From the NCBI GenBank assembly GCA_032251435.1, contig JAVVEH010000011.1, positions 31,550 through 95,549 of the forward strand: a DNA stretch of 64,000 nucleotides, given 5' to 3'. This document shows positions 43,241 through 53,405 of the stretch, piece after piece; position 1 is the stretch's first letter, and each line of letters starts with the position of its first letter. The position numbers and the translations under genes are program-made. The notes below the pieces were generated by a model. That model did not search any database and was not told the DNA's origin. It worked only from the letters and a program-made list of their open reading frames with translations. The DNA is from JAVVEH01 sp032251435. Lineage in GTDB: Bacteria; Verrucomicrobiota; Lentisphaeria; Oligosphaerales; MVZH01.

Positions 43241-45940
43241 ATGGCGTCTTTCAACTATTTACTGATAACCCTGATTCTCCTGCCCGGACTCATCCCCTTC
43301 ACGGGCCGTGCGGATGACGGGCCATCGCTGACAGACATGGGCCCCTATGAGACACCCTCCCGGCATGCCAGTGGAAGCACCACCTACAACCTAGGCCCGA
43401 CCGGCGCGCGCGGCTGGACCCGGGCCTACGACGGGGGCAAACTCTTCTGGGGGGAAAACGGCAAAGAGATTCTCGTCACCTGGGTTGATCCGGGGTCTCC
43501 GGCCGACGGCATCCTGCGGACATTCGACGTGATCATCGGCACCAATGGAGAAACGTTCGACAAGGATGCCCGCGTCTGTTTGGGCGAGGCTGTCTTCGCC
43601 GCCGAAAAAGCCGACGGAAAGCTGCGCCTGACGCGCTGGCGCGACGGCGAAACCAGCGAGGTGGTGATCGAACTGCCACCGCTGGGAGAAGATGCCGCGA
43701 TGGTGCCCTTGAAGCCAGAGCACTCGGAAGCGATCCGCGAACGGGCCCTGGCCTATCTGGCGACATACATGCACCCCGACGGGTTTAAAATGCACCCGTC
43801 CTACAAGGATTTCAATGCGCTCTTCATGCTGGCGCATGGCCGCCCGGAGGATCTGGATTACGTCCGGCGCAACATCCAGCATATTGTCAACCGCGACCCG
43901 GAGGGACGTTATGGTCCGTGGGCCTGGGTCACGGGCATGGACGCGATTCTTCTGGCGGAGTATGTCCAAGCGACTGGAGACACGCATGTGCTGCCCGCGT
44001 TGGACAATCTGTGCCGGTGGATGGAGAATGCCCGCAGCTACGCCGGCGGCTGGGGGCATGGCGGTCCTTATGGCGGTTACGGCCATGTGGGGTTGCCTGG
44101 CATGTTCAATGCCATCGGCCTGGTTCTGGCCCGTGAATGCGGCGTGACCGGATACGACCGGGTTATCAAGGACGCGCTGAATTTCTACGCCCGCGGAGCC
44201 GGACTGGGCATGATAGGGTATGGGGGCTTTGACGCCAGCATGAACCTGAAAACGATCTACGGTGACAATGGGAAAAATGGTGTCGCCGCGGTCTTGTATG
44301 AGGTGCTGGGCGATGAGCCCACGACACGGGCTTTCGCCACCACCGCCTCTGCCCTGGCCCCCTACAATGAAAGCGGCCATACCGGTCATTTCTGGTCTTA
44401 TTCATGGGGCAGTCTCGGCGCGGCCGCCGCGCCGCGGCCCTACCAGGAATTCCACGCCGAGACCACCGCGTGGTATTACACCATGGCCCGGACCTGGCGC
44501 GGGGGGCTCAACGCTCAACCCTGGATGGGGCACATGGGCAGCTACGCCCCCAATGGCGCCATCGCCAACACCGGCGGCCTGGCGCTGTGGTATTGCCGGC
44601 CCATGCGGTCATTGCGCATCCTGGGCGGGGAGCGCGGTGTCTTCGTCCGTGACCTGAGCGGGGCGCTGGCAAAAGCCCGGCAAACATTCTACGACAGGGA
44701 CTACAATGGCTGCCTGGAAATCCTCAATGGTCTCGAAGTATCCGGTGATCAGAAGCACTGGGCTGACCAGCTGGCTCAAAAAGTCAGGCAGACAAAAGAA
44801 ACCATCGCATGGACCAAGGCGGCGATCACGGCCGACCTGGCGAAGGGCGATGTCTACACCGCCGAACGACGGCTCAACGCGCTCAAACCCATCCTGAGCG
44901 ATCCCAATGAAATGGCCGACCTGGAAAAACAGCTTGAAACGCCAGAAAACAAAGTGCTCTGGACGGCTGGCGAAACCTATTTCAATGCCATGCAGTGGGA
45001 GAACTGCAAGGATTTCGAACGCTTTCACCGGGCCCCGGGCATTGTCTTTAACAACAAAAAACGCCAGGAAATGAAAACTCTCGCCGAAGGCGATGGCTAC
45101 TATGCCGGCCTGGCGGCGGCGGCATTGACACAATGGCCGGAGGAACCGGAAGACAAAGACGTGGATCTGTTTAAGAAAGATGTGGTGTTCGTCTCCGACA
45201 GCATGCTGTATGTCGGCAAGGACGCGGGAGCGGACAAAGGTGTCAATTACACCTATTATGAATTCGACGGGATCCCGCCGACCCCGGAGGCCGTCCGGGA
45301 AATGACCCCCGTCAAGGAGGGCGTGACCGCGGGGTTCGAGTTGACCCCGAGGAAACGGCGGCACAACTTCGCCTTTGTTTTCCGCACGTTTCTCGACGTG
45401 TCCGAGGATCGCGAGGCGCGGTTCACAACCACGTCGGACGACGGCAGCTATCTTTATGTCGATGGGAAGCTCGTGGTGGACAATGGCGGTACGCACGGCA
45501 TGATCGCCAAACATGGTGATATTCAGCTTGACAAGGGCCCGCGGGAGATTGAATGCGTCTATATTCAGGGAGCCGGTGCTTTCGGGCTCAAGGTCGACAT
45601 GGCTGAAGCTGGAACAGATGGACCACGTAAAAAAGTCGACGAGGCGTTCACCGTCGACGACCCGGCCGGCTTGACGGGCCTCCGGCTGAAGATCAAAGCC
45701 ACCGATCCAATCACGGTCTATCTGAATGGGGAAGTGATCACCCGGATCGTCAAGAAACGGAAAAAAGGAATGCTTGACAGTTCATGGAAAGAATGGGAGA
45801 CGGTGACCTTGAAGCCGGTGGCGCTGACGTTGCTGAAGGAAGGCGAAAATGTTCTCTCCGTTGAAAGCGCCGTCAACCCGCTTGATTCCGGCGAAAAGAC
45901 TATCGGCGTTCAGCTCCAAGGACTCATCCCGCGGACGTGA
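43241..45940 (+). CDS. large secreted protein with PDZ, helical barrel and PA14 domains
   Basis: 899 residues from ATG 43241 (the upstream frame from 43085 only overlaps the previous gene), with GGGGAGG 10 bp ahead. Domains in order: signal peptide (MASFNYLLITLILLPGLIPF); PDZ-like domain (about 60-130, GSPADGILRTFDVIIGTNGE...); a long helical region (about 140-470) with a terpenoid-cyclase-like look that matches what I know as DUF6288 in PVC genomes; and a PA14 domain (about 680-790, FRTFLDVSEDREARFTTTSDDGSYLYVDGKLVVDNGG). PA14 domains bind carbohydrate. A polysaccharide-linked extracellular role is inferred. It is coupled to the HEAT protein gene. Confidence 0.85.
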   Translation: MASFNYLLITLILLPGLIPFTGRADDGPSLTDMGPYETPSRHASGSTTYNLGPTGARGWTRAYDGGKLFWGENGKEILVTWVDPGSPADGILRTFDVIIGTNGETFDKDARVCLGEAVFAAEKADGKLRLTRWRDGETSEVVIELPPLGEDAAMVPLKPEHSEAIRERALAYLATYMHPDGFKMHPSYKDFNALFMLAHGRPEDLDYVRRNIQHIVNRDPEGRYGPWAWVTGMDAILLAEYVQATGDTHVLPALDNLCRWMENARSYAGGWGHGGPYGGYGHVGLPGMFNAIGLVLARECGVTGYDRVIKDALNFYARGAGLGMIGYGGFDASMNLKTIYGDNGKNGVAAVLYEVLGDEPTTRAFATTASALAPYNESGHTGHFWSYSWGSLGAAAAPRPYQEFHAETTAWYYTMARTWRGGLNAQPWMGHMGSYAPNGAIANTGGLALWYCRPMRSLRILGGERGVFVRDLSGALAKARQTFYDRDYNGCLEILNGLEVSGDQKHWADQLAQKVRQTKETIAWTKAAITADLAKGDVYTAERRLNALKPILSDPNEMADLEKQLETPENKVLWTAGETYFNAMQWENCKDFERFHRAPGIVFNNKKRQEMKTLAEGDGYYAGLAAAALTQWPEEPEDKDVDLFKKDVVFVSDSMLYVGKDAGADKGVNYTYYEFDGIPPTPEAVREMTPVKEGVTAGFELTPRKRRHNFAFVFRTFLDVSEDREARFTTTSDDGSYLYVDGKLVVDNGGTHGMIAKHGDIQLDKGPREIECVYIQGAGAFGLKVDMAEAGTDGPRKKVDEAFTVDDPAGLTGLRLKIKATDPITVYLNGEVITRIVKKRKKGMLDSSWKEWETVTLKPVALTLLKEGENVLSVESAVNPLDSGEKTIGVQLQGLIPRT

Positions 45941-45953
45941 GAGTGACGTTGAA

Positions 45954-46133
45954 GGGCATGACAGCCTCCGCCTGGCGGCGGTGACGCTTCGCTCCAGCCT
46001 GTTGGCCCGCGGCCAAGGCTGGCTCTGTCCCTCGGCGGGCTCGGGACGGTCAAACCCTCTGACCGGGTTCTCATCATCCCTCTCCGGCAAAAAAAAGCCC
46101 GGCCTGGGGCCGGGATTTTTAATAAATGGCGGA
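45954..46133. repeat. 180-bp direct repeat, copy 1
   Basis: It matches 46203-46384 at roughly 97 percent with two small indels. Its last 7 bp (TGGCGGA) correspond to the CCA end plus first acceptor bases of tRNA-Ser in the other copy. It contains one of the two matching terminator hairpins. Downstream (46169-46181) a GGAGGGAGGGATT piece resembles the tRNA 3' region again, hinting at a decayed tRNA copy. Confidence 0.85.
46097..46120. terminator. terminator hairpin, copy 1
   Basis: CCCGGCC and GGCCGGG form a GC-rich stem with a 3-nt loop, with eight A on its left and five T on its right, so it can terminate transcription in both directions. It probably serves the PDZ/PA14 gene from the left. 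Confidence 0.75.
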
Positions 46134-46202
46134 ACCTGCTTCGTTCCGCGACGGAACTCCGCCGGGTCACGGAGGGAGGGATTGACGCTTTGCTGCTGTC
46201 AT

Positions 46203-46467
<265 letters not shown>

Positions 46468-46642
46468 GAAAAATGGTGTTCGCACCGATGAGATTGTCAA
46501 ACGACCCATAAAATAGCCTTGGATGGGTCACAGTCAATCCGTTTTATCCATTTTTTACCTGGAACACGGAAAATAAATCACGGAAGAAATGTTCGTGAAG
46601 CGCGGGAACTGACATGTTAAGACCTTACATTAACGGGCGCGT

Positions 46643-48148
46643 ATGTTCCGGCGGAAGATCCAAACCATTTTCACGGCCTTCGCCAAACAGCCCATGATCA
46701 CTTTTAAAAAACTGTTTTCACAATCAGCCGCGGGCGTTCTCCTTCTGCTTGTGTGCGGGGGATGTTACCACGTATGGAAGCCGCTCCCGGCGGGACTGAA
46801 CCATCACGGGCAGCCGTTTCCCAGTGAGACTATCCAGTTTTTGACAGATGTCACCTATGTCGACAGCGCCGGTGAGCGACGCTTGGAACAAGACATATTT
46901 GACAGCTTGTTCGCCATGATCGACCAGGCTGAGAAACTGATCCTTGTCGACATGTTTTTGTTCAATGAATTCACCGGCGAAAGCGGTCCCCCTCACCGCC
47001 GCCTGTGTGAAGAATTGACAGCCGCTCTTATCGCCCGCAAAACCGCGGTGCCAAGCCTGCGAATCATTGTCATCACCGACCCGGTGAACACAGTCTACGG
47101 GGGCTTGGAAGCCAGCCATCTGACCCGCCTTGAGACGGCGGGTGTCGACGTGGTCATGACGGATCTGGACCGCCTGCGGGACAGCAATCCTCTATGGTCT
47201 TCACCCTGGCGCTTGTTGGTGAAGCCCTTTGGTGACGCCAAGGGGAAAGGAACCGTTAAAAGTCCGTTTGGCGAGGAAAAAGTCAGCCGTCGAAGTTGGC
47301 TTAAGATGATTAATTTCAAAGCCAATCACCGGAAAGTGGCGGTCATGGATTCCGGAGCGGGTCTTAGCGCCTGGGTCAGCTCCGCGAATCCGCATGACGG
47401 CAGCAGCGCTCATGGCAATGTGGCGCTGGTTTTTGATGGCCCGGCGGCCATGGATATTCTCAAAACAGAGGAAGCGGTCCTGGCGTACACATCACCGGAA
47501 ACCCCTCTTCCGAGTCAGCGTCTGGGGCTTCTCCCCGGGTCGGCGCCAGCCGCTGAAGACACGCTCCGGATTCAGGTCCTGACCGAAGGCGCCATTGGGC
47601 GGGCAGCGGATCAGATGATCGACACGGCGAAACCGGGAGACACGCTGGATATGGTCATGTTTTATGTGGCGGACCGGAGCATTGTCAGCCGCCTTAAACA
47701 AGCGGCTGAACGGGGAGTGGCCATGCGAATCATCCTTGATCCGAATAAAGACGCCTTCGGACGGACGAAAAAAGGCCTGCCCAACCGTCAGACCGGCGGC
47801 GAGCTGGTGAAAGCGGGCATTCCTGTCCGATGGGCGGACACCCATGGCGAGCAATCCCACGCCAAACTGTTGATGATCAATCACGCCGACGGCACGTCAG
47901 ACATGCTGCTCGGATCAGCGAATTTAACCCGCCGGAACCTGAGAAATTATAATTTGGAAACCAACGTCCTTTTTTCCGGGCCGACGGAATCCTGTCCCGC
48001 CACGGCGGCCAATCGGTATGTGGCGAGGCTGTGGAACAACGACGATGGAAAGTCTTTCACGACTGACTTTGACACCTACCGTGATGATTCCATCTGGAAA
48101 AAGATTCGATGCCACATTCAGGAAAAGACGGGACTATGCACATGGTGA
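46643..48148 (+). CDS. phospholipase D-like lipoprotein
   Basis: 501 residues; Met 18 (46694) is an alternative start. A hydrophobic segment ends in LLVCGGC, a lipobox, so the protein is probably lipid-anchored. Two PLD motifs are seen: NHRKVAVMDS with SSANPHDG, and SHAKLLMINHADG with GSANLTRRN. Each has the HxK and the following Asp or Asn/Ser. The family includes cardiolipin synthases and phospholipases; two HKD half-sites form one active site with a phosphohistidine intermediate. Cell-surface phospholipid hydrolysis or transfer is likely, but the acceptor cannot be deduced. It stands alone between tRNA-Ser and a convergent permease gene. Confidence 0.9.
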   Translation: MFRRKIQTIFTAFAKQPMITFKKLFSQSAAGVLLLLVCGGCYHVWKPLPAGLNHHGQPFPSETIQFLTDVTYVDSAGERRLEQDIFDSLFAMIDQAEKLILVDMFLFNEFTGESGPPHRRLCEELTAALIARKTAVPSLRIIVITDPVNTVYGGLEASHLTRLETAGVDVVMTDLDRLRDSNPLWSSPWRLLVKPFGDAKGKGTVKSPFGEEKVSRRSWLKMINFKANHRKVAVMDSGAGLSAWVSSANPHDGSSAHGNVALVFDGPAAMDILKTEEAVLAYTSPETPLPSQRLGLLPGSAPAAEDTLRIQVLTEGAIGRAADQMIDTAKPGDTLDMVMFYVADRSIVSRLKQAAERGVAMRIILDPNKDAFGRTKKGLPNRQTGGELVKAGIPVRWADTHGEQSHAKLLMINHADGTSDMLLGSANLTRRNLRNYNLETNVLFSGPTESCPATAANRYVARLWNNDDGKSFTTDFDTYRDDSIWKKIRCHIQEKTGLCTW

Positions 48149-48154
48149 GGAAGA

Positions 48155-51100
48155 TCACTCGCTCCGTAAAGCCGTCAGCATGGGCATCCGGGTCACTCCC
48201 CGGGCTCCCAGCCAGACCCAGAAAAGCCCATTCACCATCAGTCCCCCCAACACGCCCGCCATCATGGCCACGGGTGGCCGGGCGGCGCCCGAGACAACGC
48301 CCGGTGACACAGCCAGAAGGGATGCCCCGGTGCCAATGGCGAGCCCCGCCCCCAGCATCAGCGCCGCCTCGCCAAGCGCCAGCAGATACAGGCGCTGACG
48401 GGGAAAACCAACCGCCCGCATCAGGGCGAACTCTCCCCGCCTCTCCAGTAAGTTCCGCGACACGACGACACCCAGCCCAAGTGTTCCCAAAGCGACACCC
48501 ATGCCGCCAAGCGACAGGAACATCTTTAAATATGTGGCTTCAACCCGGTAAAAACCGCTCAACCGCTGTGAGGTCGTTTCCACATCCAACCCAAGACTGC
48601 CGTAGGAACGCCGCAACGCCTGAATCGTCACATCGGCCTTCCCGGCGGGCTGATCAAACAAGAACGCGCGGTATCCCTCCTCTTCGGGAAAATTCCGGAC
48701 AAAATCCTCACCATTGATCAAAATAGACCCCTGGAAAACCGTCAATCGGTGCGGGAGACGCCCGACCAACTTCACCTTCACCCAACCGCCGTCGTTCCGC
48801 GGATACCGCAGGATATCGCCCTTGACAGGGTGCGCCTTCAGCCGCAACCCCCAGGCGGCGGTGTCGATATCGCCCGCCAACGCGGGTATCCAGTCGCGTT
48901 CTTCAGCAGCGCCCGGCCGGGTGTCTGGCATAAGCTTGTCCCACTCGGCGCCGCCCGCTCCCGGTTTGACAAAGGCCGACTTTTTCATCATCAAACCGGG
49001 GTCGACCCCGTGGATTCTCGGTTCCGGTGAGGCGTTTAAATTTAAACAACTGGCATCGGCTCCGCTCCGCGTCCGCAGGGGAACGACACCATCGGGCGCG
49101 TCCGCGTAATAGGTCGGGAAAAAGATCCCGCTGGGATTGTCCGCGGAGCGTTCCGGAAAAACCGGGATCGCGGACTCCGCGAAAAATGTGAACCCCCCGG
49201 TGCCACTGTTCCGGGCTTGGGCGTTTCGGCTCACGTCGCGGCTCATCCCGGCGACGGTGAAAACCAGGAAGCAGCCGCTGGCGGTCAACATCACCGCCAG
49301 CGTTGTCCGCGTCGGACGACGGCTCAAGCCGCCGACCATCAGACCAAACGTTCCCCGCGGGCGACGCCGGGCGGCCCCATGCCTTTCCAAGCGTCCGTGA
49401 AGCAGAAGCGCCGCGCCCGCCAACACCAGGGCGCCCGCGATGAAAAACGGCGGCGCGGTGAGCGCGTCCGGAGTCAGCAGCGCCGCGCTCACCGCGGTCA
49501 CCCCGGCGATTGACCAGGAGATCAGCCCCATAAGCGTGAGCGCTTTGCCGTTCCCCGGTCGGCGGCGTTTCACTTCGGCACCGCTGTTTTTGCCAGGCGG
49601 ATCCGTCTCGCCGCGGATAAGAACAACCGGTGGCCAGCCGCACCGTTTCCACACAACGCCGATCCCCGCGAGCGTTCCCAATCCCCCCACTAATAAGGCG
49701 CCCGTCAGAAAATCGTCCGGTGAACAGGCGAAAGACAGCGCGGAATCCGCGACCGCCCCGCCCCAGCGCCCGTTAAGCCCCCATAGTAAGGCTTTCGCAT
49801 AAACCGGCGCCAGGCAAGCCCCCGCCGCCACTCCCGGAATCAACGTGACAACCACTTCAATGACCAGTTGCCGCCGCAAGGTCCCGGTTGTGAACCCGAC
49901 AGCCTTCAACACCCCGGCTTCCGCCAGGCGTTTTTCCAATCCCAACGCGGTCTGCAAGCCGGTCAACAATAACGCGGACACCACCACGAAAAAACTCATG
50001 GCGCCGAATAACGCGCCGAAATCCATCGCATCGGCCACCGCCGCCTGGCCTTCGGCTTGAACATCACGCGTGGACAACCCCACACTCGCCGGCGCCACCG
50101 ATTCACGCAAATGGACGCGAATGTCGTCCTCAATGGCGGGGGTCAAGGGGAAATGCACCGCGGTCGTGTCGCCGTACCGACTGCCCCACAACCGCCGCCC
50201 CATGTCAAACGGCACCCGTATTTTGGGGGTCGCCCGGTAGCTCTGCCAGTATGCCTCGTTCGCCGGATCTTTCAACGCCTCTTCATTCATTGGCAAGCCG
50301 ATGTCCCATCCGGCGCAGCGGTCCACATCCGTCAATCCGGGAAAATCGGGAGTCAAAGCCGCTTCGGCGAACCAATCGTCAACGGGCTCGATGTCATCCA
50401 CTTTCAACCGTTCGATCCGCTCATCAAAGCCGCCGCCCGCGTTCACCACAAAAAAAGATGTCGTGATCTCGTCTCCCTCGGCGACACCGAGCATGTCGGC
50501 CAGCCAGCTGTTCACTCTCACGGCGGGTCCCGCTGGACCGACCGCTTCCACAAAACTGTATGGTGTCGTCTTTTTTCCGCCCGCGCGCTCCGCGTCAATC
50601 CTGTTCACTAAATACATCAGCGACCGGCGCGCCCCGGGCAGTCTCCCCAGGGCCTCCGCCACCTCCGGATCAAGAAAAACCCGGTCACTGGTCACCAGCA
50701 AGCGGGACGGTTCAGCTATTTTTCTGAACCGCAGCCCGTAATCCTCGGGTTGAAGCGCCATGGTCAAATCAGCGTTCAGCCGCTCAAGTCCCCGCGTCAA
50801 GCCCTTGCCGACAAAGAGATTCGCCCGTCCCCGGGCCTGTGTCAACGCCTGTAAGCGTTCCAGCCGGACAAACGCCGTCGGCACCGGCCGTTGCTCCGCC
50901 GCCAGATGAAAGTTTCCCAATTGGTCCGGCCGCGCCACCCCGGCGATCACGCCCCGCCACCGGCTCGTGTTCTTTCCTCCGCCCCGAGCCAGCGGGGCCT
51001 CCCGGGACAAAGCGGTGAAGACCGGCACCCGGATTGAGAGGTGATCCGGCCGGTTTTTTCCTAACCGCGCCGCCAGGCTTTCATTAATGACCACCTCACC

Positions 51101-51490
51101 GTCCCGCGGCGAAGGTCCCGCGGAGTCCGCGAACGAGCGGAAAAACCGCTCGTCAACCCCGACCACCTGGATCATGGGAATGTCAATCTCCGGCTCCCCC
51201 GTGTCCGGGGTGATCAGCGCGGAGCCCCGGGTCACCAGCACCGGCGCCAGCGGCGGATCAAGCCGCTCAGCCAGATCAGTGGCGAACAAGCGACTGCCGT
51301 CCCCCACGGTGAACTCAATCCGGCCCAGTCGTTCACGCCCGGCGACCGCCAAGGTGTGGCGGACGGAGGTTCCCATGATCAACGCGCCGGTCAGCACCGC
51401 GCAGGCCAACGCCCCGCCCGACGCGGCCAGAACAGATTGACGCCAATGGTATGAGATGGACTTTAATGCGAATTTAAGCGGATTGGACAT
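48155..51490 (-). CDS. large FtsX-like ABC transporter permease
   Basis: 1111 residues. The N-terminus has a basic anchor and one membrane helix (about 18-42), then a large periplasmic domain. Two FtsX clusters of membrane helices follow, near 515-680 and at the C-terminus (about 965-1100), with the usual helix pattern. MacB/LolC-type permeases move lipids, lipoproteins or peptides using an ATPase with an LolD fold. No ATPase gene sits beside it; its partner must be elsewhere. It ends 6 bp from the convergent phospholipase gene. Confidence 0.87.
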   Translation of the reverse strand: MSNPLKFALKSISYHWRQSVLAASGGALACAVLTGALIMGTSVRHTLAVAGRERLGRIEFTVGDGSRLFATDLAERLDPPLAPVLVTRGSALITPDTGEPEIDIPMIQVVGVDERFFRSFADSAGPSPRDGEVVINESLAARLGKNRPDHLSIRVPVFTALSREAPLARGGGKNTSRWRGVIAGVARPDQLGNFHLAAEQRPVPTAFVRLERLQALTQARGRANLFVGKGLTRGLERLNADLTMALQPEDYGLRFRKIAEPSRLLVTSDRVFLDPEVAEALGRLPGARRSLMYLVNRIDAERAGGKKTTPYSFVEAVGPAGPAVRVNSWLADMLGVAEGDEITTSFFVVNAGGGFDERIERLKVDDIEPVDDWFAEAALTPDFPGLTDVDRCAGWDIGLPMNEEALKDPANEAYWQSYRATPKIRVPFDMGRRLWGSRYGDTTAVHFPLTPAIEDDIRVHLRESVAPASVGLSTRDVQAEGQAAVADAMDFGALFGAMSFFVVVSALLLTGLQTALGLEKRLAEAGVLKAVGFTTGTLRRQLVIEVVVTLIPGVAAGACLAPVYAKALLWGLNGRWGGAVADSALSFACSPDDFLTGALLVGGLGTLAGIGVVWKRCGWPPVVLIRGETDPPGKNSGAEVKRRRPGNGKALTLMGLISWSIAGVTAVSAALLTPDALTAPPFFIAGALVLAGAALLLHGRLERHGAARRRPRGTFGLMVGGLSRRPTRTTLAVMLTASGCFLVFTVAGMSRDVSRNAQARNSGTGGFTFFAESAIPVFPERSADNPSGIFFPTYYADAPDGVVPLRTRSGADASCLNLNASPEPRIHGVDPGLMMKKSAFVKPGAGGAEWDKLMPDTRPGAAEERDWIPALAGDIDTAAWGLRLKAHPVKGDILRYPRNDGGWVKVKLVGRLPHRLTVFQGSILINGEDFVRNFPEEEGYRAFLFDQPAGKADVTIQALRRSYGSLGLDVETTSQRLSGFYRVEATYLKMFLSLGGMGVALGTLGLGVVVSRNLLERRGEFALMRAVGFPRQRLYLLALGEAALMLGAGLAIGTGASLLAVSPGVVSGAARPPVAMMAGVLGGLMVNGLFWVWLGARGVTRMPMLTALRSE

Positions 51491-51668
51491 GAAACATCAC
51501 TGGTAACGGGGCGTGCTGTACACCTTTCCGAGGAGGGTTTTCGAGACACATAAACTCAAACGCCAATGAATATTTGCATTGAGTTTTCGAGCAACTATAG
51601 TTCCATATCAGCTTTTTTACGCTTCTTCCTTAATTATTTCAGCCATTATTTTTAGAAAGGTTGGCCTC

Positions 51669-52235
51669 ATGTCGATGACCATTCAGAATTTAACCGAAAC
51701 CGTCACCGAGCGCATGGAGCAGGCGGTCAGCGCCATGCGGGACTCGTTCAACGGTGTCCGCACCGGCAAGGCTTCACCGGCCTTGGTCGAGGGGATTATG
51801 GTCGATTATTACGGCACCAGCACAAAACTCCGTGACATCGCCGGCATCACCGCCCCCGAGCCCCGTTTGCTGGTCATTCAGCCATGGGACACCAGCGCCG
51901 TGAAAAGCATTGAAAAAGCGATCATCGCCGCGGATATCGGGATCAGCCCGGTCAGTGACGGGCGGGTGATCCGGTTGCCCATCCCTGAACTCAGTGAAGA
52001 ACGCCGGGCGGCGATGACCAAACAAGTTAAAGCCCGCGCCGAAGAAGGGCGCGTCGAAGTGCGGAACGTCCGCCGGGACGCGAATGAACTCGCTAAAAAA
52101 GCTGAGAAAAATTCGGACATCACTGAGGATGACTTGCAAAATCTTCTGAAAGAGATTCAAGACATCACCGACGCGCACATCGAGGTGATAAACGGTGATT
52201 TGGAGAAGAAAAGCGCGGAATTGATGCAGGTGTAG
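51669..52235 (+). CDS. frr: ribosome recycling factor
   Basis: 188 residues from ATG 51669 (MSMTIQNLTETV), with AGAAAGG 8 bp upstream; an in-frame start at 51579 is not supported. The family pattern is intact: FNGVRTGKASPALVEGIMVDYYGT, LVIQPWDTSAVKSIEKAI, and LSEERRAAMTKQVKARAEEGRVEVRNVRRDAN. It works with EF-G to split the post-termination ribosome. Normal length, alone in its transcription unit. Confidence 0.97.
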   Translation: MSMTIQNLTETVTERMEQAVSAMRDSFNGVRTGKASPALVEGIMVDYYGTSTKLRDIAGITAPEPRLLVIQPWDTSAVKSIEKAIIAADIGISPVSDGRVIRLPIPELSEERRAAMTKQVKARAEEGRVEVRNVRRDANELAKKAEKNSDITEDDLQNLLKEIQDITDAHIEVINGDLEKKSAELMQV

Positions 52236-52388
52236 AAGCCGCCGCCCACCCGCTAAGCGGTTTGGGCGAGTCTGAACTCTTTGTGAACACACGGGCGCTT
52301 GACAGGGTCAATCCCGTTTGATAAGCCGTTTGTTTAATTGCCGCGCGCCGCGGCGGTGTCGGGTTATCTATCGAAAGGAGACAGGCTT

Positions 52389-53375
52389 ATGCGTTTGGAA
52401 TCTGGAAGTTCAGCGCCGCGGGAAACCGCGCGCGGGAAGACTGTGGCCATTGTCGGTGCCCGGGGAATCGGCAGACATCACGCTAAATGGTGGCACCTGG
52501 AAGGGGCTCAGATCACGGCGTTTCTCTGTCGGTCTCAAGACACGCTGCCCTTGGCGCGGCAAGGCCTGGATGACCAATTCCACAGCAACGCCCGCGGGTA
52601 CACCAGCATGAAACACATGCTGACGACGGAACGGCCCGATATCGTGGATGTGTGTTCACCCAACGCATATCATTACCGCCACGTCATGACCGCGTTGAGA
52701 TTCCGGTGTGAAGTCGTCTGCGAGAAACCGTTTGTCTACAATTCCTTTCTGACACCAACCGAGATGCTGACGGAAACCCGGAAAGCGGTTGATTTCGCCG
52801 CCTCCATAAAGGTCAATTTGTCTCTCTGCTCGCAATACGCCGTCGCCGCCCGGATCTGTGGTTCTTTGTTCACCCGTCTCCGCCCCGGCCAGTACCTTGA
52901 ACGCATTGAAACAGTCCTCGCCTCTCCCGTGAAAGAGGGGCAGTCAGATCCTTTGGAGCTTTGGGTGGATCTAGGCCCCCACGCGCTGGCGGTCGCCAGC
53001 CAGTTGCTTCCGGGCTGCCTGCCTGAACTGGTTGTCAATAATCGAGTGTTCGACGACCAAAAAGCGACCTGTGGCTGTGTGGTCAGCATGCCAGGGAAAG
53101 CGCCGGTTGAGTGTGTTTTCAATGTGTCCCGCACCGTTGGCAACCCGAAAAACATTCGTCAGATCATCTTAAACGACATGGTGTTTGACATCCACGGGGA
53201 CAATGACAGCGAGGGTGTTTTCCGGGCCCGGATCATTACGGAAGAGGGCAGTTTTTTGTTTGAGGACATGCTACAGCTACTCATCCGTGAAACCGCCGCG
53301 GGGACGCCGCCCATCAGCGGCCAGGCCATCGTGGAAAACATGGAAGCGTTGTTCCGGCTCGGCGGCATGGTCTAG
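52389..53375 (+). CDS. Gfo/Idh/MocA-type oxidoreductase
   Basis: 328 residues from ATG 52389, with AAGGAG 9 bp upstream. The N-terminal Rossmann domain has VAIVGARGIGRHHAKWW, and CEKPF near residue 120 is the family EKP motif. The catalytic His/Asp context follows in WVDLGPHALAVASQLL. Such enzymes oxidise or reduce sugars and inositols with NAD(P)H; the substrate cannot be told. It is convergent with hisF, with a hairpin shared between them. Confidence 0.85.
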   Translation: MRLESGSSAPRETARGKTVAIVGARGIGRHHAKWWHLEGAQITAFLCRSQDTLPLARQGLDDQFHSNARGYTSMKHMLTTERPDIVDVCSPNAYHYRHVMTALRFRCEVVCEKPFVYNSFLTPTEMLTETRKAVDFAASIKVNLSLCSQYAVAARICGSLFTRLRPGQYLERIETVLASPVKEGQSDPLELWVDLGPHALAVASQLLPGCLPELVVNNRVFDDQKATCGCVVSMPGKAPVECVFNVSRTVGNPKNIRQIILNDMVFDIHGDNDSEGVFRARIITEEGSFLFEDMLQLLIRETAAGTPPISGQAIVENMEALFRLGGMV

Positions 53376-53398
53376 TGCCTTTCATGAGAAGGCACTAG
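53372..53398. terminator. bidirectional hairpin between the oxidoreductase and hisF genes
   Basis: CTAGTGCCTT and AAGGCACTAG are a perfect 10-bp stem around a 7-nt loop, overlapping the stop codon of the oxidoreductase. It lies between two convergent genes and probably ends both transcripts. Confidence 0.65.
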
Positions 53399-53405
53399 CC
53401 TGTTT

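Noticed and set aside
42220..43254. 344-codon open frame on the minus strand
   Set aside because: It is the mirror of the HEAT-like gene, with low-complexity residues and no ribosome binding site; GC-rich DNA makes such antisense frames common.
43391..44389. 332-codon open frame on the minus strand
   Set aside because: Lies fully inside the PDZ/PA14 gene and has no family similarity that I can see.
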